This document shows, one piece after another, positions 43,253 through 51,402 of a DNA stretch of 64,000 bases. The notes under the pieces are model-generated. The model was not told the origin of the DNA and searched no databases. It saw nothing but the letters and a program-made list of their open reading frames with translations. Source of the stretch: Pseudomonas sp. UBA1879. Lineage in GTDB: Bacteria; Pseudomonadota; Gammaproteobacteria; Pseudomonadales; Pseudomonadaceae. Numbering within the stretch: the first letter of the stretch is position 1; every line of letters starts with the position of its first letter. Location of the stretch: NCBI RefSeq assembly GCF_002338065.1, contig NZ_DDHJ01000001.1, positions 124,001-188,000 of the forward strand, given 5' to 3'. The position numbers and the translations under genes were made by a program.

Positions 43253-44530
43253 GTGGACGAATACCAGCAGACCATTCGCGCGCTGTCCGATCGCATCGTC
43301 TTCGCGCAAACACCGATTCGCGTGCTCGATGCGGTGAAGTGGGACGACAGCATTCGCAAGACATTCCTCGCCGCCAAAGGCAAGCAACTGCCCGAGGTCG
43401 ATCGCGCTTACTACGAAAACCGCCCGCTGGGATTCGACTCCGGCGCCGTGAAGCTTGAGTTTCAGAACATCGAGCGCGACATCACCCGGCAATTGGGGCA
43501 GTTCAACCCGGTCGGGCAAATCATGCGCCGCATGTGCAAGGAATACCGCATGGTCGTGCGCATGCTCGAAGCCCGCGGCACCCCGGATTTTGGCTTGATT
43601 TCCCAAGAGCTGTACGGCGCTGCGTCCGATGCGTTCCATGCCGGAGATCCGACGCTGGCCGACCTCGGCATGATGCTGTCCGATTACCTGAACAACATTG
43701 CCGGGCGCGGCGACCTCAAGGACGAGCCGAAAACCCTGAACGCCAAAGATGCGGTGGCGATGCTGCAAAGCCGCCTGAATCGCACCTTCGGCGAGGCGGA
43801 AGAAACCATTCGCGTGTTCGAATCCGACGGCATCGTCGCCGACGCGGCGGCAGGCGCGGACTACATCAAGATCCGCAGCGACGCGATGTTCAACGAGCGT
43901 GACGTGCGTGCCTTGGAGGTCCACGAGGGCCTGGTGCATGTGGGCACGACGCTCAATGGTCAAAACCAGCCGATCTGCACCTTTCTTGCAAAAGGCCCAC
44001 CCTCATCGACGGTGACTCAGGAAGGGCTGGCGATTCTGATGGAGGTGATCGGCTTCGCCTCATACCCTAGCCGTCTGCGCAAACTCACCAACCGCACCCG
44101 TGCGATCCACATGGCGGAGGAGGGGGCGGATTTTCTGCAGGTATTTGAGTTCTATCGCGAGCAAGGCTTCGGCATGCCGGAAAGCTATGGCAATGCCAGC
44201 CGCGTGTTCCGAGGCTCTGTGCCGAATGGTCTGCCGTTCACCAAGGATCTGTCCTACCTCAAGGGTTTCATCATGGTTTACAACTACATTCAGTTGGCCG
44301 TGAGGAAAGGCAAGCTGGAGCAGGTGCCGTTGCTGTTTTGTGGCAAGACTACCCTGGAAGACATGCGCACCTTGCGTCAGTTGGTCGACGAAGGGCTGGT
44401 GGTGCCGCCCAAATACCTGCCGGACCAGTTCCGCGACATGAATGCGCTGTCAGCATGGATGTGCTTCTCCAACTTCCTCAATCATTTGAGCCTGGACCGG
44501 ATCGAGGCGGATTACTCGAATATCCTCTGA
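43253..44530 (+). CDS. QEGLA-motif protein (DUF1704 / TIGR02421), putative metallo-carboxypeptidase
   Basis: 425 residues, annotated in other genomes as flavohemoglobin expression-modulating QEGLA motif protein. The centre holds ALEVHEGLVHVGT (HExxxH: His224, Glu225, His229) and TQEGLAILMEVI (Glu257), the pattern expected for a zinc site with two His, a catalytic Glu and a further Glu. The DUF1704 family includes the human tubulin tyrosine carboxypeptidases MATCAP1/TMCP, which use HExxxH; bacterial members have no known substrate. The N-terminal half is helical (EFQNIERDITRQLGQFNPVG). No signal peptide, so cytoplasmic. GTG start at 43253 with AAGGGG upstream. Likely in an operon with the preceding TetR and lipoprotein genes. 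Confidence 0.85.
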   Translation: MDEYQQTIRALSDRIVFAQTPIRVLDAVKWDDSIRKTFLAAKGKQLPEVDRAYYENRPLGFDSGAVKLEFQNIERDITRQLGQFNPVGQIMRRMCKEYRMVVRMLEARGTPDFGLISQELYGAASDAFHAGDPTLADLGMMLSDYLNNIAGRGDLKDEPKTLNAKDAVAMLQSRLNRTFGEAEETIRVFESDGIVADAAAGADYIKIRSDAMFNERDVRALEVHEGLVHVGTTLNGQNQPICTFLAKGPPSSTVTQEGLAILMEVIGFASYPSRLRKLTNRTRAIHMAEEGADFLQVFEFYREQGFGMPESYGNASRVFRGSVPNGLPFTKDLSYLKGFIMVYNYIQLAVRKGKLEQVPLLFCGKTTLEDMRTLRQLVDEGLVVPPKYLPDQFRDMNALSAWMCFSNFLNHLSLDRIEADYSNIL

Positions 44531-44544
44531 AGGTCTCTCAGGCC

Positions 44545-44634
44545 CTGTAGGAGCGCGCTTGCCCGCGATTGCGTTGTGTCAGTCACCCACGCTTCATGAG
44601 ACTCACGCCATCGCGGGCAAGCGCGCTCCTACAG
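44545..44634. repeat. REP palindrome, GTAGGAGCGCGC variant
   Basis: CTGTAGGAGCGCGCTTGCCC starts at 44545; its exact reverse complement ends at 44634, with ~40 bases between the arms. It fills the gap between the QEGLA gene and the hydrolase gene. Confidence 0.85.
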
Positions 44635-44658
44635 TTACCCGAACGACAAGGAGATCGC

Positions 44659-45609
44659 TTGAAGCCTTTTCTTACGCTGCTTTTGCTCATTTCCCTCACC
44701 GGTTGCAGCCAACTCCTGTTCTACCCAGAGCGCGACGTACCACTCACACCGGAAAAGGCCCACTTGGCGTGGCGCGATATCACCGTCACCACGGCGGACG
44801 GCATCCGGCTGAACGCGTGGTTCTTACCGGCGAAGCAGGGTGTGCCGGTCAAAGGCACAGTGCTGCACCTGCATGGCAATGGCGGCAACATGGCATGGCA
44901 CCTGGGAGGGAGCGGGTGGTTGCCGGAGCAGGGCTATCAAGTGCTGCTGCTCGACTATCGCGGCTACGGCAAGTCGGAAGGCGAACCCAGTCTGCCGGCG
45001 ATTTATCAAGACATCGACGCCGCATTCGATTGGCTGAACCAATCCCCCGACGTTCAGGGCAGACCGCTGGTGGTACTGGGGCAAAGCATCGGCGGTGCGC
45101 TGGCCGTGCATTATCTGGCCGAACATCCGCAACAGCGATCGCGCATCAAGGCACTGGTGCTTGACGGTGTGCCGGCCAGCTATCGCGAGGTCGCCCGTTA
45201 CACCCTCGGCACCGCCTGGCTGACCTGGCCCTTCAAGCGGCCGCTGTCGTGGGTGATTCCGGACAGCGACAGCGCCATCAACGGCATCGCCCAACTGAAA
45301 GGTACGCCGATGTTGCTGTTCCAAAGCGTCGATGACACGCAAGTCCCGCTGCACAATGGCATCAGCCTGTACCAAAGCGCGCCGCCGCCTCGGGTGCTGC
45401 AATTGACCCGTGGCCCTCATGTCCAGACCTTCGCCGACCCGACGTGGCAGGAGGTGATGGTGCGCTATCTGGACGATCCGTCGCATTTCAGTGGTCTGCG
45501 TCGCCTGGCCGAAGTCCCCAACTACCCTGATCCCGAGCGCAGCCAAAAGACGCCTTCCGCGTCATCGGACAGCCCATCCGCACCGCCCCCACATGAGCAT
45601 CCGCAATGA
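44659..45609 (+). CDS. Alpha/beta hydrolase lipoprotein
   Basis: 316 residues. TTG start at 44659 fixed by AAGGAG six bases upstream. Lipobox LTGC after MKPFLTLLLLISLTGC. Alpha/beta fold: oxyanion HLHGNGGNMAWHL, LLLDYRGYGKSEG, nucleophile Ser in VLGQSIGGALAVHY, later Asp in FQSVDDTQVPLHNG and His in TRGPHVQTF, a full catalytic triad. Related to YfhR/BEM46-type serine hydrolases; substrate unknown, envelope-located. The C-terminus is Pro/Ser-rich and low complexity. Its stop overlaps the next start (ATGA). Confidence 0.88.
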   Translation: MKPFLTLLLLISLTGCSQLLFYPERDVPLTPEKAHLAWRDITVTTADGIRLNAWFLPAKQGVPVKGTVLHLHGNGGNMAWHLGGSGWLPEQGYQVLLLDYRGYGKSEGEPSLPAIYQDIDAAFDWLNQSPDVQGRPLVVLGQSIGGALAVHYLAEHPQQRSRIKALVLDGVPASYREVARYTLGTAWLTWPFKRPLSWVIPDSDSAINGIAQLKGTPMLLFQSVDDTQVPLHNGISLYQSAPPPRVLQLTRGPHVQTFADPTWQEVMVRYLDDPSHFSGLRRLAEVPNYPDPERSQKTPSASSDSPSAPPPHEHPQ

Positions 45610-45932
45610 CCGAAGAGCGTAACGTCATTCCCCAGATCCTCACCGGCATTGCCTGCATTTTCGGCACAGTGGGTGTGCTTTGGTACTACGGCTATCTGCA
45701 CTTCGCCAGACCGGAAGACGCGCTGGAACTGAGCCAATTCACGATGCTCAAGACCGTGCCAGGGGAGGACTACAAAGTTGCCCTCGAACCTGCGCCGCAG
45801 GTCGCGCAGTGCATCGACGGCGTGATGGTGCTGTTCGACACCCAAGAGAAAGGCCTGACTGGCGTGCTGGTCAATGACCGCAAACAGGCCGTGCGCTGCA
45901 TGGGGCAGGCAACGCCGCAGCAGGTGCAGTGA
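45606..45932 (+). CDS. Small conserved inner membrane protein
   Basis: 108 residues with one N-terminal helix (VIPQILTGIACIFGTVGVLWYYGYL) and a short soluble C-terminal domain with two Cys (AQCIDGVMVLFDTQEKG; VRCMGQATP). ATGA overlap with the hydrolase gene shows translational coupling. Function unknown. After it comes a 422-bp region with repeat arms, no gene on either strand, and the terminator of the convergent OmpA-like gene. Confidence 0.7.
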   Translation: MTEERNVIPQILTGIACIFGTVGVLWYYGYLHFARPEDALELSQFTMLKTVPGEDYKVALEPAPQVAQCIDGVMVLFDTQEKGLTGVLVNDRKQAVRCMGQATPQQVQ

Positions 45933-46044
45933 CCGTTTCCGCTGTGTGATGTGATCGCCGAAACACCGCTGCAACCTGGCGCCTAGGAACGAAGGCGGCG
46001 AATGCGTCGGGTCAGTCCCAGAAGCGTTACCTGAAAACCGCCAT

Positions 46045-46190
46045 CGCGGCCGTCGTGCCTCCGGCGGCTCCTGCCGTGGTCGCGTTTACACACCGGGTGT
46101 CTTAGGGTGCGATTTCAGTTGCAGGCCCTAACTGCCGACACGCCACGATCCTGTGGGAGACGCCGGAGGCATGACGGCAGCGAAGCGGTA
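46045..46190. repeat. Inverted pair of CCGGAGG/CGACGGC elements
   Basis: GCCGTCGTGCCTCCGGCGGC (from about 46048) and GACGCCGGAGGCATGACGGC (from about 46160) face each other across ~90 bases. Same arms as the two tandem arrays (19420, 29326) but as one unit with no tandem copy. Confidence 0.7.
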
Positions 46191-46298
46191 GGTCAGGCGG
46201 CCGATATGTCACTGGTCGATCACGTTGGCCAGCAACCAGCTCTCCCAAGATCGGGTTCACGGGACCGGGCCGTATCGGCCGCCTTGATGAGCGCCCAC

Positions 46299-46333
46299 AA
46301 AAAAGCCCCGCCTGCTCGTCAGCAGGCGGGGCT
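46299..46333 (-). terminator. Rho-independent terminator of the OmpA-like lipoprotein gene
   Basis: On the minus strand, AGCCCCGCCTGCT / AGCAGGCGGGGCT form a perfect 13-bp stem with a four-base loop, followed by six T. Placed 21 bases after the stop codon. Confidence 0.95.
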
Positions 46334-46354
46334 CTGGTTTATCGCTGCAATGAT

Positions 46355-47137
46355 TTATTGCATCGACGAACGCGGCGCAACCGGTTGGTTGTCGTTGGAA
46401 ATGGTCACTTCCACGCGGCGGTTCATGGCGCGACCGGAAGCGCTGGTGTTGTCAGCGACCGGATATTCCTTGCCATAACCCTGAGACACCACGCGATCCA
46501 GACTCACGCCCATTTTCACCAGCGCCATGCGCACGGAGTTGGCGCGACGCTCGGACAGCGATTGGTTGTAGCTGTCGGAACCGGTGCTGTCGGTGTAACC
46601 CTCGACAATCACTTTGCGATCAGGGTTTTCCTGAAGGAACTGGGCCAGCTTGTTGACGTTTACCAGACCGGCAGATTTCAGGTCAGATTTGTTCAGGTCG
46701 AACAGCACGTCGCCGAACGTCACCAGCGTACCTCGCTCGGTTTGCTTGGCGTTCAGGCTGTTTTGCAGGGCTTTGATCTGCGCATCGCGGGCATCCAGAC
46801 GCGCTTGAGCGCGTTGGGCAGCGGCATTTTTCAGATCGTTTTCGGCGGTCTTCAGGTTAATGGTCTGCTTCGCCAGCTCGACACGCTGATTGGTCAGATA
46901 GGCCAGCTGATCGACCTTTTTCTGATCTTCATTATTGCGGTAGGCGGCGTCAGCCTTGTTCAGCCAATCGCTGGCGTCCTTGGTTTCAAGGGCAGCGAGT
47001 TCGGTAGATTTCGGGTTGCTTTGCAGTGCCGAGTAGTTGGTGCGAGCCTGTTCCAGGTTCACGTTCGGTTGCGAAGAGCAGGCGGCCAGGCCGACGCTCA
47101 TGGCCAACAGGGCAGGGATCAGTACTTGTTTGCGCAT
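46355..47137 (-). CDS. lptF: OmpA-family outer membrane lipoprotein (lipotoxin F-like)
   Basis: 260 residues. Lipobox LAAC after MRKQVLIPALLAMSVGLAAC; a helical DUF4398-type stretch (~25-140, coiled coil NLKTAENDLKNAAAQRAQAR); C-terminal OmpA peptidoglycan-binding domain (~150-255) with VIVEGYTDSTGSDSYNQSLS and ERRANSVRMALVKMGVSLDR. Probably ties the outer membrane to peptidoglycan. Position and sequence fit PA3692 (LptF, lipotoxin F) of P. aeruginosa as I remember it; this is not the LPS exporter of the same name. Start at 47137 with AAGGACG upstream. Second gene of a two-gene operon with the DUF4398 lipoprotein (48-bp gap). Confidence 0.85.
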   Translation of the reverse strand: MRKQVLIPALLAMSVGLAACSSQPNVNLEQARTNYSALQSNPKSTELAALETKDASDWLNKADAAYRNNEDQKKVDQLAYLTNQRVELAKQTINLKTAENDLKNAAAQRAQARLDARDAQIKALQNSLNAKQTERGTLVTFGDVLFDLNKSDLKSAGLVNVNKLAQFLQENPDRKVIVEGYTDSTGSDSYNQSLSERRANSVRMALVKMGVSLDRVVSQGYGKEYPVADNTSASGRAMNRRVEVTISNDNQPVAPRSSMQ

Positions 47138-47185
47138 AATATTTTCGTCCTTTAAATCCAGGGGCAATGCTTGAAGTGCGGGAGG

Positions 47186-47611
47186 TTATTGAGCGGTCGG
47201 CTGAGCCTGACGCAGACCTTCTTCACGCAGTTCGTTGACGCCTTGGCGAGCGTCCTGCACGGCTTTCTGTGCTTTCGCCGCTTGGGCTTTACGTTCGGCT
47301 ACGCGAGCGTCCCATTCAGCTTGTTCGGCATATTTGCGAGCTTCGTCGTATTTCTTGTCCTGCATGGCGAGTTCGGCTTGCTTGAACTTGTCCTGCGCCG
47401 ATTTCATCTCGACTGCGGCGTACTCGGTGCCGCCCGCGCTGACGGCAGCGTTCACGGCAGATTGCGTCACAGCGTATTGCTCGCTTGGAGGCTTGCCTGC
47501 GCAGCCGGCAAGCAGGAGGCTGGTGCCCACGACCAACGCGGCCAGTTTCAGCCCGCGCGGACCTTTGATGGTGTGAGTGGCAGTGCGGGTATTCATGGTG
47601 GTCAACTCCAT
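47186..47611 (-). CDS. DUF4398 domain-containing lipoprotein
   Basis: 141 residues. Lipoprotein signal peptide with lipobox LAGC (LAALVVGTSLLLAGC), then a helical DUF4398 domain (SEQYAVTQSAVNAAVSAGGT; KKYDEARKYAEQAEWDARVA) that looks like an extended coiled coil. I chose the ATG at 47611 (MELTTMNT) because AGGAG lies seven bases upstream; MNT at 47596 is possible. Transcribed before the OmpA-like gene, with which it shares the DUF4398-type helix, so the two may work together in the outer envelope. Confidence 0.85.
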   Translation of the reverse strand: MELTTMNTRTATHTIKGPRGLKLAALVVGTSLLLAGCAGKPPSEQYAVTQSAVNAAVSAGGTEYAAVEMKSAQDKFKQAELAMQDKKYDEARKYAEQAEWDARVAERKAQAAKAQKAVQDARQGVNELREEGLRQAQPTAQ

Positions 47612-47816
47612 TTTGGAACTCCTGAAAGCTAAATTTTCCATTTCAGCGCGGGCCTGGACGGGGATGACGCTGGGTCAATTCCGCTGCCACTTGTCGGCTT
47701 TTTCTGTAATGGCTAACTGCTCGGACCTGCGGGATTTTTGAATAGTTCAGACGTTTTCGCTCTTAATGCCCCCGCTTTTGTTACGCGCTGTAAAATTGGC
47801 GCTCGTAAATTGGCGC

Positions 47817-47860
47817 AAAAAAAATACGTGCCGCCCCCGGCTTTCGGGCGCAGCGCGTAC
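47817..47860 (-). terminator. Rho-independent terminator (leftward) after the ppc-divergent gene
   Basis: On the minus strand, GTACGCGCTGCGCCC (47860-47846) pairs imperfectly with GGGCGGCACGTA before an eight-T tract (47824-47817). It ends the small gene at 47891-48235. A 14-bp-period direct repeat AAATTGGCGC (47793 and 47807) lies immediately beyond. Confidence 0.78.
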
Positions 47861-47890
47861 ATTTTGCAGAGGCTGAAAGCGACGTCGTAA

Positions 47891-48235
47891 TCAGTGCTGA
47901 GGACTGTCCTGCTGTTCAGACATATCCTGCAGATAACGCCGCGACAACGCCAAAAAGCGCGGTGTCGGACCGACGTCCTCGTACAGGGGATCGCCTTCCT
48001 CATCAGTGGCAACCACGTGCTGGCCCTTGACGTACGGGAAGCTGGCTTCCAGTTCTTCCAGGGCAGCGCCGATCAACTCACCCAACAATTCTTCGGCAGA
48101 GCGCTTGGGGTACATTTCGGCGATGGCGGCCAGACGGGCCGCGGCTTCTACATCCAGGTGAACCGCGTAGCCGGTTTTGGTCAGGCGACCTTTCGCGGAA
48201 TCTTCCCAGTGTTTTGCAAGCTCACGGATTTTCAT
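47891..48235 (-). CDS. Conserved small protein next to ppc
   Basis: 114 residues: MKIRELAKHWEDSAKGRLTK, YAVHLDVEAAARLAAIAEMY, KRSAEELLGELIGAALEELE, then a negatively charged tail. The central helices recall a ribbon-helix-helix-like or small helical fold. Homologues beside ppc in Pseudomonas are sometimes named pilin assembly protein; I see nothing in the sequence that supports a pilus role. The start at 48235 follows GGAGAGG; the longer frame upstream has no homology. Divergent from ppc across 245 bp. Confidence 0.75.
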   Translation of the reverse strand: MKIRELAKHWEDSAKGRLTKTGYAVHLDVEAAARLAAIAEMYPKRSAEELLGELIGAALEELEASFPYVKGQHVVATDEEGDPLYEDVGPTPRFLALSRRYLQDMSEQQDSPQH

Positions 48236-48480
48236 AGAGACCTCTCCAACGACCCGCGCGATAACGGGTTCAGGCGAATTGTCGAGCCACTGTCCGGCGA
48301 GGGGCAGAGCCCGGTTTTGAGCGTAGCGTGCTCCCGGCAGATGTAAGGCAAAGGGTTGCGTACGTGCATGAATTTGTCGCTCTATACACATTGATAGAGG
48401 CAAAACTTAAGAGGGCGTTCAGTTTCGGCTGCCGGAACTGACTCAGGACAGAACAACAAAACGCTGAAGGGGAAGGCTGG

Positions 48481-51117
48481 ATGGCTGATATCGATGCACG
48501 ATTGCGTGAGGACGTTCACCTGCTGGGTGAGCTATTGGGCAATACCATTCGTGATCAGCACGGAGCTGATTTTCTCGAAAAGATCGAGCGTATACGCAAG
48601 AGCGCCAAGGCTGGGCGCCGCAGCGCGACCCAAAGTACCGAGCAATTGAGCTCGAACCTGGAAAGTCTGAGCGAGGACGAACTGCTGCCGGTAGCGCGGG
48701 CGTTCAACCAATTTCTCAACCTGGCCAACATCGCGGAACAGTATCAGTTGATTCATCGGCGCGATGACAGCAAGCCTCAGCCGTTCGAATCCCGCGTACT
48801 TCCCGAGTTGCTGGAGCGTCTGAAGCAGTCCGGACAGTCACCTGACGCCTTGGCTCGTCAGTTGGGCAAGCTGGAAATCGAGCTGGTCCTGACCGCGCAC
48901 CCGACCGAAGTCGCGCGCCGGACCTTGATCCAGAAATACGACGCCATCGCCGCGCAGTTGGCCGCACTCGATCATCGTGACCTGAACCGCCAGGAGCGCG
49001 AGCAGATTACCCAACGGTTGCAGCGCCTGATCGCTGAAGCCTGGCACACCGAAGAAATCCGTCGCGTCAGACCCACGCCGGTGGATGAAGCGAAATGGGG
49101 TTTTGCGGTCATCGAAAACTCCTTGTGGCAGGCCATCCCGAATTACCTGCGCAAGGCGGATCATGCACTGCATGCCGCCACTGGCCTGCATTTGCCGCTG
49201 GAGGCCGCGCCCATTCGTTTCGCCTCCTGGATGGGCGGGGATCGCGACGGCAACCCCAATGTCACTGCTGCGGTAACCCGTGAAGTACTGTTGTTGGCCC
49301 GCTGGATGGCGGCGGATCTGTACTTGCGCGACGTCGACCAGTTGGCCGCCGAACTGTCGATGCAGCGTGCCAGTCCCGCCTTGCAGGCTGAAGCAGGGGA
49401 CAGCGTCGAACCCTATCGTGCCGTTCTGAAGCGTTTGCGCGAGCGCCTGCGCGCCACCCGCAACTGGGCCCACGCCTCGTTGAAGGTGACCCAGCCTGTC
49501 CCCGAAGACGTGCTGAACAGTAACCGGGAGTTGCTCGAGCCCTTGCAGCTGTGTTTCCAGTCGTTGCATGAATGTGGCATGGGGGTTATCGCCGATGGTC
49601 CGCTGTTGGATTGCCTGCGCCGGGCCGTCACCTTCGGTTTGTTTCTGGTCAAACTCGACGTCCGGCAGGATTCCACGCGCCACAGTGCGGCGATGACCGA
49701 AATCACCGATTACCTCGGGTTGGGCCGTTACAACGAGTGGAGCGAAGAGGCGCGCATTGAATTCCTCCTGCGTGAATTGAGCAACAAGCGCCCGCTGTTG
49801 CCCGCGCATTTCAAACCGGCCGCCGACACCGCCGAAGTGCTGGCGACCTGTCGCGAAGTGGCGGCGGCGCCAGCAGCTTCGCTGGGGTCCTATGTGATTT
49901 CCATGGCCGGCGCTGCCTCCGATGTGCTCGCCGTGCAATTGCTGCTTAAAGAGGCCGGGTTGCAGCGGCCGATGCGCGTCGTGCCTCTGTTCGAAACCCT
50001 GGCCGATCTGGATAACGCCGGGCCGGTGATCGAGCAACTGCTCAGCCTGCCCGGTTACCGCCTGCGTCTGCACGGTCCACAAGAAGTCATGATCGGCTAT
50101 TCCGATTCCGCCAAGGATGCGGGCACCACGGCAGCGGCCTGGGCGCAATATCGTGCACAGGAAAAACTCGTCGAGATCTGCCGCGCCCAGCAGGTCGAGC
50201 TCCTGCTGTTCCACGGTCGCGGCGGCACCGTGGGGCGCGGCGGCGGTCCTGCCCATGCGGCGATTCTGTCGCAGCCGCCCGGTTCGGTGTCGGGGCGCTT
50301 CCGCACCACGGAACAGGGCGAGATGATCCGTTTCAAGTTCGGTTTGCCGGACATTGCCGAGCAGAATCTCAATCTGTATCTGGCCGCCGTGCTGGAGGCA
50401 ACTCTTCAGCCGCCTCCGCTGCCCCAACCCGAGTGGCGGCAAATGATGGATGCGCTGGCGGCAGATGGCGTGAAGTCCTACCGAGCGGTGGTGCGTGAAA
50501 ATCCCGAGTTCGTCGACTACTTCAGCCAAGCCACTCCCGAGCAGGAGTTGGGCCGTCTGCCGCTGGGCAGTCGCCCCGCCAAACGACGCGCAGGTGGCGT
50601 TGAGAGTCTGCGTGCCATTCCGTGGATTTTCGCCTGGACTCAGACGCGTCTGATGCTGCCCGCATGGCTCGGTTGGGAAGATGCGCTGCGCCAGGCACTG
50701 GAGCGGGGGCAGGGCGAGTTGCTGGGGCAGATGCGCGAGCAGTGGCCATTCTTCCGTACGCGGATCGACATGCTGGAAATGGTGCTGGCCAAAGCCGACA
50801 GCGACATTGCGCAGCTGTACGACGAGCGTCTGGTGGCCCCGGAGCTGCTGCACCTGGGTGCGCATTTGCGCGACCTATTGTCGCAGGCGTGCGATGTGGT
50901 GCTCGGGCTGACCGGCCAGTCGCAATTGCTGGCGCACAGCCCCGAGACGCTGGAGTTCATCAGTCTGCGCAACACCTATCTCGATCCTCTTCACCTCTTG
51001 CAAGCCGAGTTGCTGGCCCGGTCGCGCAAACAGGACGCCAGTCTTGACAGTCCTCTGGTCCAAGCGCTGCTGGTGTCTGTCGCGGGCATTGCCGCAGGTT
51101 TGCGCAACACCGGTTGA
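48481..51117 (+). CDS. ppc: Phosphoenolpyruvate carboxylase
   Basis: 878 residues, normal length. Makes oxaloacetate from PEP and bicarbonate, replenishing the TCA cycle. Catalytic motifs: LVLTAHPTEVARRTLI (essential His), SWMGGDRDGNPNVT, VMIGYSDSAKDAGT, LLLFHGRGGTVGRGGGPAHA (flexible loop) and QGEMIRFKFG; it ends RNTG as expected. Start at 48481 is 245 bp from the divergent small gene. Followed 285 bp later by adk; the gap contains no gene or clear terminator. Confidence 0.97.
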   Translation: MADIDARLREDVHLLGELLGNTIRDQHGADFLEKIERIRKSAKAGRRSATQSTEQLSSNLESLSEDELLPVARAFNQFLNLANIAEQYQLIHRRDDSKPQPFESRVLPELLERLKQSGQSPDALARQLGKLEIELVLTAHPTEVARRTLIQKYDAIAAQLAALDHRDLNRQEREQITQRLQRLIAEAWHTEEIRRVRPTPVDEAKWGFAVIENSLWQAIPNYLRKADHALHAATGLHLPLEAAPIRFASWMGGDRDGNPNVTAAVTREVLLLARWMAADLYLRDVDQLAAELSMQRASPALQAEAGDSVEPYRAVLKRLRERLRATRNWAHASLKVTQPVPEDVLNSNRELLEPLQLCFQSLHECGMGVIADGPLLDCLRRAVTFGLFLVKLDVRQDSTRHSAAMTEITDYLGLGRYNEWSEEARIEFLLRELSNKRPLLPAHFKPAADTAEVLATCREVAAAPAASLGSYVISMAGAASDVLAVQLLLKEAGLQRPMRVVPLFETLADLDNAGPVIEQLLSLPGYRLRLHGPQEVMIGYSDSAKDAGTTAAAWAQYRAQEKLVEICRAQQVELLLFHGRGGTVGRGGGPAHAAILSQPPGSVSGRFRTTEQGEMIRFKFGLPDIAEQNLNLYLAAVLEATLQPPPLPQPEWRQMMDALAADGVKSYRAVVRENPEFVDYFSQATPEQELGRLPLGSRPAKRRAGGVESLRAIPWIFAWTQTRLMLPAWLGWEDALRQALERGQGELLGQMREQWPFFRTRIDMLEMVLAKADSDIAQLYDERLVAPELLHLGAHLRDLLSQACDVVLGLTGQSQLLAHSPETLEFISLRNTYLDPLHLLQAELLARSRKQDASLDSPLVQALLVSVAGIAAGLRNTG

Positions 51118-51402
51118 CCCGACGTTTCCGACGCGAGTGAAGGCGAAGGCCTTCATCTCGCAGTGCATGACCGATCGATAACGGGATTCCGGGGTGAAGT
51201 TGCACGGCGTCGTGCCCACGTATTGATCGATGGCAAGCGACTGGTTTTTCGCGGGTTACTGCGACTTTTGGCGGCTTGTGCGGCATGAACCGGCTGTGTA
51301 TCTTGATCAGCCTTTGGCCGTTGGGTCAGTTAATTTTTTAAAGTGATTGGCCCCATTTAGGCGAATCCGACGAAATCTCTATAAAAATTGAGGAGCACAA
51401 CA

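Noticed and set aside
46107..46478. 123-codon plus-strand open frame ending inside the OmpA-like gene
   Set aside because: Crosses a strong terminator hairpin and antisense OmpA-domain sequence; starts in repeat arms.
48838..50865. A 675-codon minus-strand open frame inside ppc
   Set aside because: Same reason: ppc motifs are complete on the plus strand and the reverse translation shows no family.
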